Shown one piece after another: positions 18,020 through 27,358 of a stretch of DNA of 52,964 nt. Every line of letters begins with the position of its first letter. Within the stretch, counting starts at the first letter, position 1. A program made the translations under genes and the position numbers. The stretch is from Marinobacter sp. (lineage in GTDB: Bacteria > Pseudomonadota > Gammaproteobacteria > Pseudomonadales > Oleiphilaceae), in NCBI GenBank assembly GCA_030149475.1, contig JASBRL010000065.1, positions 1 to 52,964 of the forward strand, read 5' to 3'. Below the pieces are notes generated by a model that was given only the letters and a program-made list of their open reading frames with translations, had not been told where the DNA came from and did no database searches.

Positions 18020-19450
18020 TCACACCGCTTGAGCTGTGCTGGGTTCCAACTCTGCCTGGTCTTTCTGACGAATGGTCATGCGAACGTTGTAGGCCATAAC
18101 CAGCATGCCGGACAGAAAGATTGCACCACCGCAGAAACGGACGAAGTAGCCCGGCCCGGATGCCTCCAGTGCTTCGACGAAACTGTAGGTGAGGGTGCCG
18201 TCCGCGTTCACTGCTCGCCACATCAGTCCCTGCATGATGCCGTTGACCCACATGGCAACGATGTACAGCACCGTTCCAACGGTGGCGAGCCAGAAGTGCA
18301 GGTTGATCAGTGGCGTACTGAACATGGCCTTTACGCCCCACAGTTTCGGGACCAGGTGATAGATGGCTCCGATGCTGATCATGGCAACCCAGCCCAGAGC
18401 ACCGGAATGGACATGACCGATCGTCCAGTCGGTATCGTGAGACAGGGCGTTGACTGTTTTGATGGCCATCATCGGGCCCTCGAAGGTGGACATACCGTAG
18501 AAGGACAGCGAAACCACCAGGAAACGCAGAATGGGATCCGTGCGCAGTTTGTGCCAGGCGCCGGAGAGGGTCATCATGCCGTTGATCATGCCGCCCCAAC
18601 TGGGTGCGAGAAGAATCAGCGACATCACCATGCCTGCGGTCTGTGCCCAGTCGGGCAGAGCGCTGTAATGCAGGTGATGCCCGCCGGCCCAGACGTATGT
18701 CGCGATCAGGGCCCAGAAATGGACGATTGACAACCGGTAGGAATAGACCGGCCGGCCAGCCTGCTTGGGCACAAAATAGTACATCATGCCGAGGAAACCG
18801 GCCGTCAGGAAGAAACCCACGGCATTGTGTCCCCACCACCACTGCATCATCGCATCGGTGACACCGCTGTAGATGGAGTAGGACTTGAATGCGGAGACCG
18901 GGAGCTCAAGATTGTTACCAATATGCAGGATGCCGACGGTGATGATAAAGGCTCCGAAAAACCAGTTGGCGACATAGATGTGAGGCGTCCTCCGGCGTGT
19001 TATGGTGCCGAAGTAAACGATGCCATAGAGCACCCAGACGATGGCAATCAGGATGTCGATGGGCCATTCCAGTTCGGCGTATTCTTTGGTGGACGTCAGC
19101 CCCATGGGCAGCGTGATGGCGGCGCCGGCAAGCACGAGTTGCCAGCCCCAGAACGTCAGGGCAGCCATCCCGTCGGAGAACAGGCGAGCCTGGCAGGTGC
19201 GCTGAACGACATAGTAGGAGCAGGCAAACAGCACGTTGCCGCCGAAACCAAAAATAACCGCATTGGTATGCAACGGACGTAAACGACCGAAATGAGTGAA
19301 GGGTAAGTCGAGATTGACGGCCGGCCAGACGAGTTGCGACGCAATCAGTACGCCCAGGCTCATCCCGATAATCCCCCACACCACCGCCATAATGGTGAAT
19401 TGTTTCACCACCTTATAGTTGTATGTCAGGTTCGGATTGACTGTGCTCAT
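18020..19450 (-). CDS. ccoN: cbb3 cytochrome c oxidase catalytic subunit I (CcoN)
   Basis: Proton-pumping catalytic subunit of the high-affinity terminal oxidase, reducing O2 to water. 476 residues, twelve membrane helices. Ligand histidines are all visible: RPLHTNAV (low-spin heme), [10 protein letters not shown] and WAGGHHLHY (CuB), [11 protein letters not shown] (heme pair); the tyrosine of [10 protein letters not shown] is the cross-linked Tyr of cbb3 enzymes. Start MSTVNPNL at 19450; an open frame continues upstream to 19507 but across the likely promoter. First gene of the nine-gene cluster. Confidence 0.97.
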   Translation of the reverse strand: MSTVNPNLTYNYKVVKQFTIMAVVWGIIGMSLGVLIASQLVWPAVNLDLPFTHFGRLRPLHTNAVIFGFGGNVLFACSYYVVQRTCQARLFSDGMAALTFWGWQLVLAGAAITLPMGLTSTKEYAELEWPIDILIAIVWVLYGIVYFGTITRRRTPHIYVANWFFGAFIITVGILHIGNNLELPVSAFKSYSIYSGVTDAMMQWWWGHNAVGFFLTAGFLGMMYYFVPKQAGRPVYSYRLSIVHFWALIATYVWAGGHHLHYSALPDWAQTAGMVMSLILLAPSWGGMINGMMTLSGAWHKLRTDPILRFLVVSLSFYGMSTFEGPMMAIKTVNALSHDTDWTIGHVHSGALGWVAMISIGAIYHLVPKLWGVKAMFSTPLINLHFWLATVGTVLYIVAMWVNGIMQGLMWRAVNADGTLTYSFVEALEASGPGYFVRFCGGAIFLSGMLVMAYNVRMTIRQKDQAELEPSTAQAV

Positions 19451-19491
19451 AGCCCTACCAACGGGTTTAAGTGGGAGAATATGCCGGCGTA

Positions 19492-19520
19492 AGTATGGAT
19501 AAAACATGAAACTTTTGCAA
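19492..19520 (-). promoter_or_regulatory. candidate promoter of the cco operon
   Basis: On the minus strand, TTGCAA (19515-19520) and CATACT (19492-19497) are spaced by exactly 17 bases, ending 41 bases before the ccoN ATG. No FNR/ANR box (TTGAT-N4-ATCAA) is seen in the intergenic stretch, which would fit a constitutively expressed cco-1-type operon. Confidence 0.35.
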
Positions 19521-19666
19521 TGTCAGGAGTGGCAAATGAAGCCCGGAAATCAGTCATTTGGCACCCGCATTCGGCTCAGGAGCCTTTTGTATCTCTCGAA
19601 TTACCTGGTCTTCCAGCGAGACTCAGCGTCGATGGCGATCTCCGGGGCGGCCCTGGCGACCATTCG

Positions 19667-20347
19667 ATGACTGATCACAAAAATGGAGTGATAGCCCTGA
19701 ACGACACATGGATTGACGGACACGGACAAGCGATACTGTTGCTCGCCCATGGAGCCGGTGCGCCCGCTGATTCGCCGTATATGGAGACGCTGACCAGGGC
19801 AATCGCCGGTCACCACGTCCAGGTGGTGAGGTTTGAATTCGGTTATATGTGGCGCCGGCGTCTGGACGGACGAAAGCGCCCGCCAGGGCCAGTCCTCAGG
19901 CTGCGGGATGAATTCCTGGCAAAGCTTGATGACCTGAACGGAAAGACTGAACCGGAGCGGCCGATCTTTGTGGGTGGAAAATCCATGGGCGGTCGCATTG
20001 CCAGCCTGCTGGCAACGGAACCTTCACTGGCAGCGCGGGTTGCCGGAGCGATCAGCTTTGGTTACCCGTTCCATCCGCCGGGAAAGCCGGATCGCTGGCG
20101 CACGGAGCACTTTGAACATCTGCGGTGTCCCTTGTGCATTGTGCAGGGCACCCGGGATCCGTTTGGTAAGCCCGCCGAAGTCGCCCGCCAGACCTTTGCC
20201 CGCCACAGGGTGGACATAAAATGGCTGGCAGGTGGTGATCACGATCTCCGGCCACCAAAGCGACAACCCGAGTCCCAGTCTGAGCTGATCGCTCAGGCGG
20301 CGCAGCAGGCGACGGATTTTATGGCCCGTTGCGCTTGCTTTTGTTGA
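19667..20347 (+). CDS. alpha/beta-fold hydrolase, KANL3/Tex30-like
   Basis: 226 residues from the ATG at 19667. Signature: LLLAHGAGAPADSPYMETL near the start (oxyanion-hole region), nucleophile elbow GGKSMGGR (serine), and a C-terminal GGDHDLRPPKR with the catalytic histidine; an Asp in QGTRDPFGKP completes a triad. These features match the dienelactone hydrolase-like family with human TEX30/KANSL3. The open frame extends upstream to 19520, but that part is not family-like and overlaps the cco promoter. Divergent from ccoN. Substrate unknown. Confidence 0.85.
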   Translation: MTDHKNGVIALNDTWIDGHGQAILLLAHGAGAPADSPYMETLTRAIAGHHVQVVRFEFGYMWRRRLDGRKRPPGPVLRLRDEFLAKLDDLNGKTEPERPIFVGGKSMGGRIASLLATEPSLAARVAGAISFGYPFHPPGKPDRWRTEHFEHLRCPLCIVQGTRDPFGKPAEVARQTFARHRVDIKWLAGGDHDLRPPKRQPESQSELIAQAAQQATDFMARCACFC

Positions 20348-20611
20348 GGCACACCTGACGGGACACTGCTGGCCCCGCAGGCCCATGGCAGCTTCGCTGC
20401 CTGAGACCATTTCCACGCGGTTGCGGCCCATCGCACTCAGAAACACTGCGGTGGAGAGCATGTAGAACGCATGGTAAAGGGAGCCGACGTTCCTGGCCAG
20501 GCAGCCTGCTGGTGGGCGGGAGCGTTTTGGCGTCGGTTTGAATGCTTCGAGTGTAGCGCACGGTTTTTATTCAGGATATTAAACAGTTAAAAATTACGGG
20601 GCAGGTAGGTC

Positions 20612-21688
20612 ATGGGCCAGATGATGGTGTTTTGCCGGCCAGGGTTCGAAACTGAAGCTGGTCGTGAGCTTACCGATGTGGCGGCACGGGCCGGTCTATT
20701 CGGTTATTTTCAGTCCCAGTCAGGCAGCGGCTGGTTACGCTATCACCTGAGCAGTCAGGAAATACCGTATGAACTGCTGGCCAAGGTGGCCCTGGACGAG
20801 CTTGTCTTCAGCCGGGACTGGTTCGAACCGTTGGTGCAGGTCGAGTTGCCCGCCTCTGACCGGGTGGGCGCCGTGGTCGCCGGGCTCAGGCCATTAGCTC
20901 ATGCCGTCGCTGGCTGTGACCGGGTGGAAGTGCGCATTCCGGAGGATAATCAGGATCGCGACCTGGGTAAGTTTGCGCGTAAATGGATGGCGCCTCTGTC
21001 CCGCGGCCTGCGCGAAGCCGGGTTGTTGGGTGAGGCTACCGGCGGCGAGCGTTCAGTACGTCTTGAAGTCTTCCTGCCCGATTTCGGTTCGGCTATCGTG
21101 GGACTCAGTCGTGCAGGTAATCGATCGCCGTTTGCCGGCGGTATCCCCCGTCTCAGGCTGCCTGCGGTGGTACCCAGCCGGTCAGCACTGAAGTTGGAAG
21201 AGGCATGGAAGGTATTCCTGCCTCCGGAGCGGCGTCTGCCGGTGCTGGGGGGCGGGAAAAAAGCCGTGGATCTGGGTGCGGCACCAGGTGGCTGGACCTG
21301 GCAGTTGGTGCGAGAAGGCATGCTGGTGACCGCCGTCGACAATGGGCCGATGAACCCGGGTCTGATGGCCAGCGGTCATGTTGAGCATGTGGCGGGCGAT
21401 GGATTCCGGTGGCGACCACACCGGGCAGTGGACTGGATGGTCTGCGACATTGTGGATCAGCCCCGCAAGACCGCCGCTCTGGTTGTAGACTGGTTTGCCG
21501 GACGGTTTTGCCGGTACAGCGTGTTCAACCTGAAACTGCCCATGAAAAAACGCTATGACGAGTGGTTGGTCTGTCGGCAGATTCTGCTTGAGGGTCTGTC
21601 CGGTTTAACCGGGGACCACCGTCTCCGGGCACGGCATCTGTACCATGACCGGGAGGAAATTACCTGTTTTGTGGAGCGCCTGGAATGA
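20612..21688 (+). CDS. rlmM: 23S rRNA (cytidine(2498)-2'-O)-methyltransferase RlmM
   Basis: Methylates the ribose of C2498 in 23S rRNA with SAM. 358 residues: an N-terminal THUMP-like part, then a Rossmann methyltransferase with the SAM motif AVDLGAAPGGWTWQLV, an acidic motif AVDNGPM and the catalytic KDKE-type residues (KLPMKKRYDEW near the C-terminus; D in WMVCDIVDQP). ATG after AGGTAGG. Convergent with the next gene, stops adjoining. Confidence 0.96.
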   Translation: MGQMMVFCRPGFETEAGRELTDVAARAGLFGYFQSQSGSGWLRYHLSSQEIPYELLAKVALDELVFSRDWFEPLVQVELPASDRVGAVVAGLRPLAHAVAGCDRVEVRIPEDNQDRDLGKFARKWMAPLSRGLREAGLLGEATGGERSVRLEVFLPDFGSAIVGLSRAGNRSPFAGGIPRLRLPAVVPSRSALKLEEAWKVFLPPERRLPVLGGGKKAVDLGAAPGGWTWQLVREGMLVTAVDNGPMNPGLMASGHVEHVAGDGFRWRPHRAVDWMVCDIVDQPRKTAALVVDWFAGRFCRYSVFNLKLPMKKRYDEWLVCRQILLEGLSGLTGDHRLRARHLYHDREEITCFVERLE

Positions 21689-21973
21689 TCAGCATTGCTC
21701 CAGTACAGTGATTTTTTCATCGCGGTCCATCATTGGAACCAGGCTGTTCATCAGAGCGTGTCGGTCCGGCGAATGATACCAGCGATCCCAGTCAGCTCCC
21801 GATCTCCAGTTGCAGAGCGTGAGCCGGTGATTGCTGTCTGCGGAATCGACCAGGGTTTCTCCTGAAATGAAGCCCGGCGCGTCAACCGCTCGACGCAGCA
21901 GTGTCCGCGAACGTTCTTCGTAGGCGGACTCGAGCGTTTCAGCAATGTGGCGTTCGATAATGACCCGAATCAT
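21689..21973 (-). CDS. antibiotic biosynthesis monooxygenase (ABM) domain protein
   Basis: 94 residues, dimeric ferredoxin-like fold predicted: MIRVIIERHIAETLESAYEERSRTLLRRAVDAPGFISGETLVDSADSNHRLTLCNWRSGADWDRWYHSPDRHAL. The pattern 'APGFISGETL...W.S..DW..W..S..R' is that of ABM/heme-degrading-like small proteins. The ATG at 21973 follows GAGGTG by eight bases; the upstream in-frame extension overlaps tusA. Often of unknown physiological role. Confidence 0.75.
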   Translation of the reverse strand: MIRVIIERHIAETLESAYEERSRTLLRRAVDAPGFISGETLVDSADSNHRLTLCNWRSGADWDRWYHSPDRHALMNSLVPMMDRDEKITVLEQC

Positions 21974-22071
21974 CAGAGGCACCTCACTGTAGTCAGAGGT
22001 TTCCGGATAACTTAGCACGGCCGTGAATTGATCGATAGCAGGCGGGCCGGGCCCAGGCAAGAGGAAAAGAC

Positions 22072-22320
22072 GTGACTGAGCACGAGAGTCAGCCATTCGA
22101 TCAGGAACTGGATGCCCGCGGGCTGTTCTGCCCCGAGCCGGTCATGATGCTGCATACCGGGATACAGGAAATAGGTCCGGGGCAGGTTTTGCGGGTCGTC
22201 GCGACAGACCCTTCAACGACTCGTGATATCCCTCGATTCTGCCAGTTTCTGAACCACCAACTGCTCGCCGAAACGCACGACGAAAAGACGTTTATCTTCT
22301 ACATCCGCCGGGGGCAGTAG
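22072..22320 (+). CDS. tusA: sulfur carrier protein TusA
   Basis: 82-residue SirA/TusA-family sulfur carrier for tRNA 2-thiouridine synthesis. LDARGLFCPEPVMMLH has the CPxP signature with the persulfide-carrying Cys20; the rest forms the usual two-layer alpha/beta fold. GTG start at 22072 after GAGG. Its usual receiver partner MnmA is encoded 16 kb away in this window. Confidence 0.93.
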   Translation: MTEHESQPFDQELDARGLFCPEPVMMLHTGIQEIGPGQVLRVVATDPSTTRDIPRFCQFLNHQLLAETHDEKTFIFYIRRGQ

Positions 22321-22444
22321 TGGGCTTGTGGAGATGACATCCGGCCTGACCGGAACGGCGTTGCCAAACACGCGCCCTGATCAGGATGCCAGCGGAAAGT
22401 TCCCGCTGGTATTGGAGAGAGTAAAGTCGCACAATAGCGAACGC

Positions 22445-22993
22445 ATGAACCACCATCCAGACGATCTTATCATGCTGTTTAATGACCTTTTCCGGGAAAC
22501 GTTCCGGACAGAACTGGTCGGCGGCGGCGATGAGCCGGAGTACATTCCGGCCCCAACCACTGATGGGGTGGCACGGGTCGTTTTCGCCCATGGATACTAT
22601 GCCAGTGCCCTGCATGAAGTCAGCCACTGGTGTATAGCCGGCGAACGGCGGCGAACGCTTCATGATTACGGATACTGGTACTGCCCGGACGGTCGTACCC
22701 GAGAACAGCAACTCGCTTTCGAGCAGGTTGAAATCAGGCCGCAGGCGCTGGAATGGCTGTTCTCTGTCGCGGCCGGGTCGCGGTTCACGATCAGTATCGA
22801 TAACCTGTCGGGTGAGGGTGCCGGCGATGCGAACCGGTTCCGGCATCATGTTCTGACTCAGGCCAACACGTATCTCAGGGATGGATTTCCCCGGCGTGCA
22901 CACGGGTTTTATCAGACACTGCTAACATTTTACGGACGGCAGACTCTTTTCAGTCAGGCTTGGGAAGCCGAGTGTCAGTCGTCCATTGCATAA
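22445..22993 (+). CDS. epmC: elongation factor P hydroxylase EpmC
   Basis: Hydroxylates the beta-lysyl-lysine of EF-P. 182 residues, exactly the usual family length from the ATG at 22445. Metal ligands visible in FAHGYYASALHEVSHWCIAGERRR (HExxH-like) and DYGYWYCPDGRT; EQQLAFEQVEIRPQALEW is conserved. The longer open frame upstream (to 22328) is not family-like. EpmA and EpmB are not in this window. Confidence 0.9.
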   Translation: MNHHPDDLIMLFNDLFRETFRTELVGGGDEPEYIPAPTTDGVARVVFAHGYYASALHEVSHWCIAGERRRTLHDYGYWYCPDGRTREQQLAFEQVEIRPQALEWLFSVAAGSRFTISIDNLSGEGAGDANRFRHHVLTQANTYLRDGFPRRAHGFYQTLLTFYGRQTLFSQAWEAECQSSIA

Positions 22994-23012
22994 TAAGGTA
23001 ACGGCACATTAT

Positions 23013-24641
23013 ATGACTTTGCTTGCCAAAATCTGGCACTGGCTGCTCAGACGCTTCGGCGCGAGCGATCAGCCTGCCCCGTTCAAACCCCATAACAACC
23101 GAACGACCAGCCGCCCGGCAGCGCGCCCGGATAGCCAGCTTGAAGAGGGCCCGGGAAGTCGGACCCGGCCAACCTCCGGGCGGTCGTCTCGGCTCTCGCC
23201 TGATCAGGCAGCAGATTCTGCATCACCTGCACCGCAGAGAAAGCCGGAGCAGACGTTACGCTCCGAACCGGAAAGCCCTGCAGTAGCCGATCCTGAGTCG
23301 CAGCGCCCTGAACCCGGCGATACCGGGCCAGCCGTCGTTCGGCAGACACCGCCGGAAGCTGTCAAGCGCAAGGTCGTGGATATTCCGGCCGTTGACGGTA
23401 AAACCAGGTTCATGGATCTGGGGCTGGACCAGCGTCTGCTCGATGCGATTACCGATATTGGCTTTGAATACTGTACGCCGATCCAGGCTGAGACCCTGCC
23501 GTTTACCCTCTCCGGACGGGATCTTATCGGGCAGGCCCAGACCGGCACCGGTAAGACGGCAGCCTTTCTGATCAACGGTATTCAGCGAATGCTTGAACGT
23601 CCGATCGAACCGGAAGACCGTTTTGCCTCGGAACCACGGGTTCTGGCGTTGGCACCGACCCGCGAACTGGCCATGCAGATTGCCAAGGATGCAGAAGAAT
23701 TGTGTGGTTATACGGGACACAATGTGGTGACCGTGGTCGGCGGCATGAATTATGACAAGCAGCGAGACCAGTTGCAGAAAGAAGTGGTCGATATACTGGT
23801 GGCAACGCCGGGAAGGTTGATTGATTTCCTGGGCTCCCAGGACGTCTTCCTCGATCAGTTGGATCTTTTGATTCTGGATGAAGCGGACCGGATGCTGGAT
23901 ATGGGGTTCATTCCGGATGTTAAACGAATCATCCGCAAGTGCACCGACAAGGAAGATCGCCAGACGCTGTTGTTCAGTGCGACATTCAACCAGGATGTCC
24001 TGAACCTTGCTTCGATATGGACCCGTGGCGCTGAGTTTGTGGAAATTGAACCCGAACAGAAAACGGCTGAGCGTGTTCAGCAGGCCGTGTACCTGGTGGG
24101 TGCGGACGAAAAATTGCGGGTGCTGGTCAATTACCTCAAGCGGCCGGAGGTGGAAAAAGCCATCGTCTTTGCCAACCGCCGGGACCAGTGTCGGGATCTG
24201 GACGAAGACCTGAGAAACCAGGGTGTCAAAACCGCGCTGATGTCGGGTGAGATTCCCCAAAACAAGCGGTTGAAAACCCTTGATCAGTTCAAACGTGGTG
24301 ATATCCAGGTTCTGGTTGCGACTGACGTAGCCGGCCGCGGCATTCACGTAGACGGTGTCACCCACGTGTTCAACTACAACCTGCCGGACAACGCCGAAGA
24401 CTATGTGCACCGTATTGGCCGCACGGGGCGAGCGGGACAAAACGGTGTTTCCGTGAGCTTCGCCAGCGAGGACGATGCGTTTTCTTTACCCGCTATCGAG
24501 TCCTATATCGGACAGAAACTGACTACAGCGGTACCGGAAGAAGCCTTGATGGAAGCCCTGGAAAAACCGCCGATCAGTCGCCGGCGCAGCAGTCATCGGC
24601 GTCCGCCCACCGGCCGTAACCAACGCCAGCGGCGCGCCTGA
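23013..24641 (+). CDS. rhlB: ATP-dependent RNA helicase RhlB
   Basis: DEAD-box helicase, in many gammaproteobacteria a degradosome partner of RNase E. 542 residues. N-terminal about 125 residues are a short amphipathic segment (LLAKIWHWLLRRFG) plus a long Pro/Arg/Ser-rich disordered region, longer than in E. coli RhlB. Core motifs: Q-motif CTPIQAETLP, Walker A AQTGTGKT, PTRELA, LDEAD, SAT in LFSATF, and HRIGRTGRAG. The C-terminal tail is Arg-rich and may bind RNA. ATG at 23013 chosen; an upstream TTG at 22986 overlaps epmC. Followed 15 bases later by pdxB. Confidence 0.9.
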   Translation: MTLLAKIWHWLLRRFGASDQPAPFKPHNNRTTSRPAARPDSQLEEGPGSRTRPTSGRSSRLSPDQAADSASPAPQRKPEQTLRSEPESPAVADPESQRPEPGDTGPAVVRQTPPEAVKRKVVDIPAVDGKTRFMDLGLDQRLLDAITDIGFEYCTPIQAETLPFTLSGRDLIGQAQTGTGKTAAFLINGIQRMLERPIEPEDRFASEPRVLALAPTRELAMQIAKDAEELCGYTGHNVVTVVGGMNYDKQRDQLQKEVVDILVATPGRLIDFLGSQDVFLDQLDLLILDEADRMLDMGFIPDVKRIIRKCTDKEDRQTLLFSATFNQDVLNLASIWTRGAEFVEIEPEQKTAERVQQAVYLVGADEKLRVLVNYLKRPEVEKAIVFANRRDQCRDLDEDLRNQGVKTALMSGEIPQNKRLKTLDQFKRGDIQVLVATDVAGRGIHVDGVTHVFNYNLPDNAEDYVHRIGRTGRAGQNGVSVSFASEDDAFSLPAIESYIGQKLTTAVPEEALMEALEKPPISRRRSSHRRPPTGRNQRQRRA

Positions 24642-24656
24642 ACCCGGGACGGTCCC

Positions 24657-25814
24657 ATGCTGATTGTAGCCGACGAAAACATTCCATTGCTCGACTCATT
24701 TTTTGAGGATATCGGCGACATACGGCGGGTTTCCGGGCGCCACATAGCGGCGTCCGATGTGAAGGATGCTGACATTCTTCTGGTCCGTTCAGTCACCCGG
24801 GTTGATGCCACCCTCTTGGCCGGAAGCCGTGTCAGATTTGTCGGCACCGCAACCATAGGGACCAACCATATTGATCAGGACTGGCTTCGCAAACAGGGTA
24901 TTGCGTTCGCCAGCGCACCCGGCTGCAATGCCCGCAGCGTGGTGGAATATGTTTTGAGTGTACTGAGCCTCTATGCCGAGCAACGCAGCCTGGAAGACTG
25001 GGCAACGCTGAGCGTGGGCATTATTGGGGCGGGCAATGTGGGTGGTGCGCTGGACCGTTGCCTGTCCCGTCTGGGCTTTCAGGTCCGGGTGTGTGATCCG
25101 CCCCGGGCGCTGGCCGATGAGGACGGAGCGTCGGATTTTGTCAGCCTGGATGAGGCTCTCGGTTGCGATGTCGTGACGCTGCACACGCCTTTGATCGAAA
25201 CCGGAGACTATCCGACGGTTCACCTGCTGGGTGCCGTCGAACTTGCAGGTCTATCGGCTGGACAACTGTTGATCAACAGCAGTCGTGGTGAAGTCGTGGA
25301 CGGCGAGGCCTTGCTGAGTCGGTTATCACAGCCCGATGCCCCGACCGTAGCGCTTGACGTTTGGGAGCAGGAACCGCGGATCAGCGTAGACCTTGTGCGG
25401 CGGGTGTGGCTGGCAACCCCGCACATTGCTGGCTACAGCCTGGAGGGCAAAGTGCAGGGCACGGAAATGGTTTATCAGGCTCTTTGCCGGTTTTTGGGAT
25501 TGCCGGTACGCAAGAGTGCCGGCCAATACTTGCCTCAACCAGCGCTGTCAAAACTCGGTTTTACCCGTACCGCCGGCCCTGCGGAAGCCGCGGGTATTGC
25601 CATTCGCGCCTGCTACGACCCCCGCCGGGACGATGCGCACCTGCGCTATGCGCTGACCCAGGACTCCAATGGTGAACGCGGCCAGGCGTTTGACACCCTG
25701 CGTCGTACTTATCGTGTCAGGCGCGAGTTTTCCAGCGTCAAGGTCCAGCTCAAGGGTGGCAGTCGTTCACTGCAGGATGTATTCCGGCATCTTGGGTTCA
25801 AGCTCAAAGTATAA
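24657..25814 (+). CDS. pdxB: erythronate-4-phosphate dehydrogenase PdxB
   Basis: NAD-dependent second step of DXP-dependent pyridoxal phosphate synthesis. 385 residues. D-2-hydroxyacid dehydrogenase fold: NAD site VGIIGAGNVGGALDRCL; catalytic Arg in INSSRGEVVDGEAL, Glu in DVWEQEPRI, His in TPHIAGYSLEGK; the PdxB-specific dimerisation domain forms the C-terminal 100 residues. N-terminus MLIVADENIPLLDSFF is characteristic. Confidence 0.96.
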   Translation: MLIVADENIPLLDSFFEDIGDIRRVSGRHIAASDVKDADILLVRSVTRVDATLLAGSRVRFVGTATIGTNHIDQDWLRKQGIAFASAPGCNARSVVEYVLSVLSLYAEQRSLEDWATLSVGIIGAGNVGGALDRCLSRLGFQVRVCDPPRALADEDGASDFVSLDEALGCDVVTLHTPLIETGDYPTVHLLGAVELAGLSAGQLLINSSRGEVVDGEALLSRLSQPDAPTVALDVWEQEPRISVDLVRRVWLATPHIAGYSLEGKVQGTEMVYQALCRFLGLPVRKSAGQYLPQPALSKLGFTRTAGPAEAAGIAIRACYDPRRDDAHLRYALTQDSNGERGQAFDTLRRTYRVRREFSSVKVQLKGGSRSLQDVFRHLGFKLKV

Positions 25815-25902
25815 ACGCTCCTGCTCGTCAGTGTCCTGTCCGGAACCGGCATGCCATGCTGCTCAGGGTCATCGGCGCTGGCGGCAGTCCAGTGTCGCAG
25901 AG

Positions 25903-26787
25903 TTACCTGACGGGCGCCTGTTCAAGCGCTGCAATGCGCTGTTCCAGCGGCGGGTGCGTCATGAACAAAGCGCTTAACCCGTGCCGCGCCCCCCGGTTGA
26001 TGCCGAATGCCTGCAGGCTGTCGGGCATCTGATCCGGTATCTCGGTTTCCCGTTTAAGCCGGGTGAGAGCACTGATCATTGCGGGTCGCCCCGCCAGTGC
26101 TGCACCGGCTGCGTCCGCACGGAACTCGCGGCGGCGGGAAAACCAGAAAACAATAGTACTGGCAAGGATTCCCAGAACGATCTGGGCGATGATGCTCACG
26201 ATAAAAAAGCCCGGACCGTGGCCGCTTTCGCTCCGAAATACCGTTCGATCAACGACAGAGCCGATGACCCGCGACGCGAAAATCACAAAGGTATTTACGA
26301 TCCCCTGAATCAGCGTCAGGGTGATCATGTCGCCGTTGGCCACATGGCCAATTTCATGACCCAGGATTGCCCGGATTTCGTCCTTGTCAAACCGATTCAG
26401 GAGCCCCTCGCTTACTGCCACAAGCGCGTCATTCCGGTTCCACCCCGTGGCGAAGGCATTGGACTGCTCAGCCGGGAAAACGGCCACTTCGGGCATACCG
26501 ATGCCGGCGCGGCCTGCCAGTTCGGTCACGGTTTCGATCAGCCAGCGTTCAGTCGGTGTCCGTGGTTTGTCGATAACCCTGGCGCGGGTACTCCATTTAG
26601 CCATTGGCTTGGATATCAGCAGTGAGACGAAGGCACCGGCGAACCCGAATACCCCCGCGAAGATAAGCAGAGACTGGTACTGGATACCGTTTTGGGCAAG
26701 GTAGCTGTCTACGCCGAGCAGGCTCAGGGTAATGCTGGCAACAATCAGCACGGCGATATTAGTCGCAAGCAATAGCAAAATTCTCAT
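25903..26787 (-). CDS. htpX: membrane zinc protease HtpX
   Basis: M48B integral-membrane metalloprotease degrading misfolded membrane proteins. 294 residues. Two N-terminal helices, zinc site HEIGH in [14 protein letters not shown], two further helices ([47 protein letters not shown]) with the third ligand Glu in [10 protein letters not shown]. Start is the ATG at 26787 ([10 protein letters not shown]); the preceding codon TTG is also possible. No clear sigma32 promoter was seen upstream. Confidence 0.96.
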   Translation of the reverse strand: MRILLLLATNIAVLIVASITLSLLGVDSYLAQNGIQYQSLLIFAGVFGFAGAFVSLLISKPMAKWSTRARVIDKPRTPTERWLIETVTELAGRAGIGMPEVAVFPAEQSNAFATGWNRNDALVAVSEGLLNRFDKDEIRAILGHEIGHVANGDMITLTLIQGIVNTFVIFASRVIGSVVDRTVFRSESGHGPGFFIVSIIAQIVLGILASTIVFWFSRRREFRADAAGAALAGRPAMISALTRLKRETEIPDQMPDSLQAFGINRGARHGLSALFMTHPPLEQRIAALEQAPVR

Positions 26788-26873
26788 CAATAACCCTCTC
26801 TCACAAAGGCGCCCGATCTTTATAGCCTACAAACGCTATAATGGGTACGGGTTCGCGGGTTTCAATTGGCGGA

Positions 26874-27347
26874 TCACGCCGCAGGCGTGGCCGGACTGAA
26901 AAAGGTAGCGTGTACGATTCGCGAGATCTGCAAGGAGCTGCCGCTTCGCAGTGCGTCACGAAACAGATGAATAAAGGACGACAAGTCCTGTTTGACAGAG
27001 GGAGGCGCCTCGGCAGCCGAGGCCAGCGTTTGTGGGGCAATGTCTGCCATCAGTGCTGAACTGGCCGGGGAACTCAGGCGGACAAAGGCCTCACGGGTCA
27101 GCACAGCCTGGTCCAGGGCGTCCTGCCGGATCGTGTCCACATAGCGCAGCAAACCCTCTTCGCTCAGCCATAACAGCGCTCCGAAGCAGGCCATGTGACG
27201 GCGGCTGTGCAGGCCGAATTCGTCGGGTTCGTCCACGCCGGCAATATCTTCCACAAACAGGTTTATCCGGCGGGGGAAGGCGTTGTAGAGCTGGACGAGG
27301 GCGATGGCGACATCCTTGTAGAATTCGTCAATGTGAATATCGGCCAT
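26874..27347 (-). CDS. conserved hypothetical protein
   Basis: 157 residues, soluble, mostly helical; no recognised domain. MADIHIDEFYKDVAIALVQLYNAFPRRINLFVEDIAGVDEPDEFGLHSRRHMACFGALLWLSEEGLLRY looks like a compact, well-conserved core, and the C-terminus ends in ISRIVHATFF plus a short Ala/Pro tail. Eleven bases after alaA on the same strand, so likely co-transcribed. A real gene by codon use and operon position; function unknown. Confidence 0.7.
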   Translation of the reverse strand: MADIHIDEFYKDVAIALVQLYNAFPRRINLFVEDIAGVDEPDEFGLHSRRHMACFGALLWLSEEGLLRYVDTIRQDALDQAVLTREAFVRLSSPASSALMADIAPQTLASAAEAPPSVKQDLSSFIHLFRDALRSGSSLQISRIVHATFFSPATPAA

Positions 27348-27358
27348 GACCGGGATTC

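Noticed and set aside
26830..26842. TATAAT on the plus strand upstream of htpX
   Set aside because: No plus-strand gene follows and no -35 is spaced properly; the minus-strand TATAAA nearby also lacks a -35, so no promoter is called for htpX.
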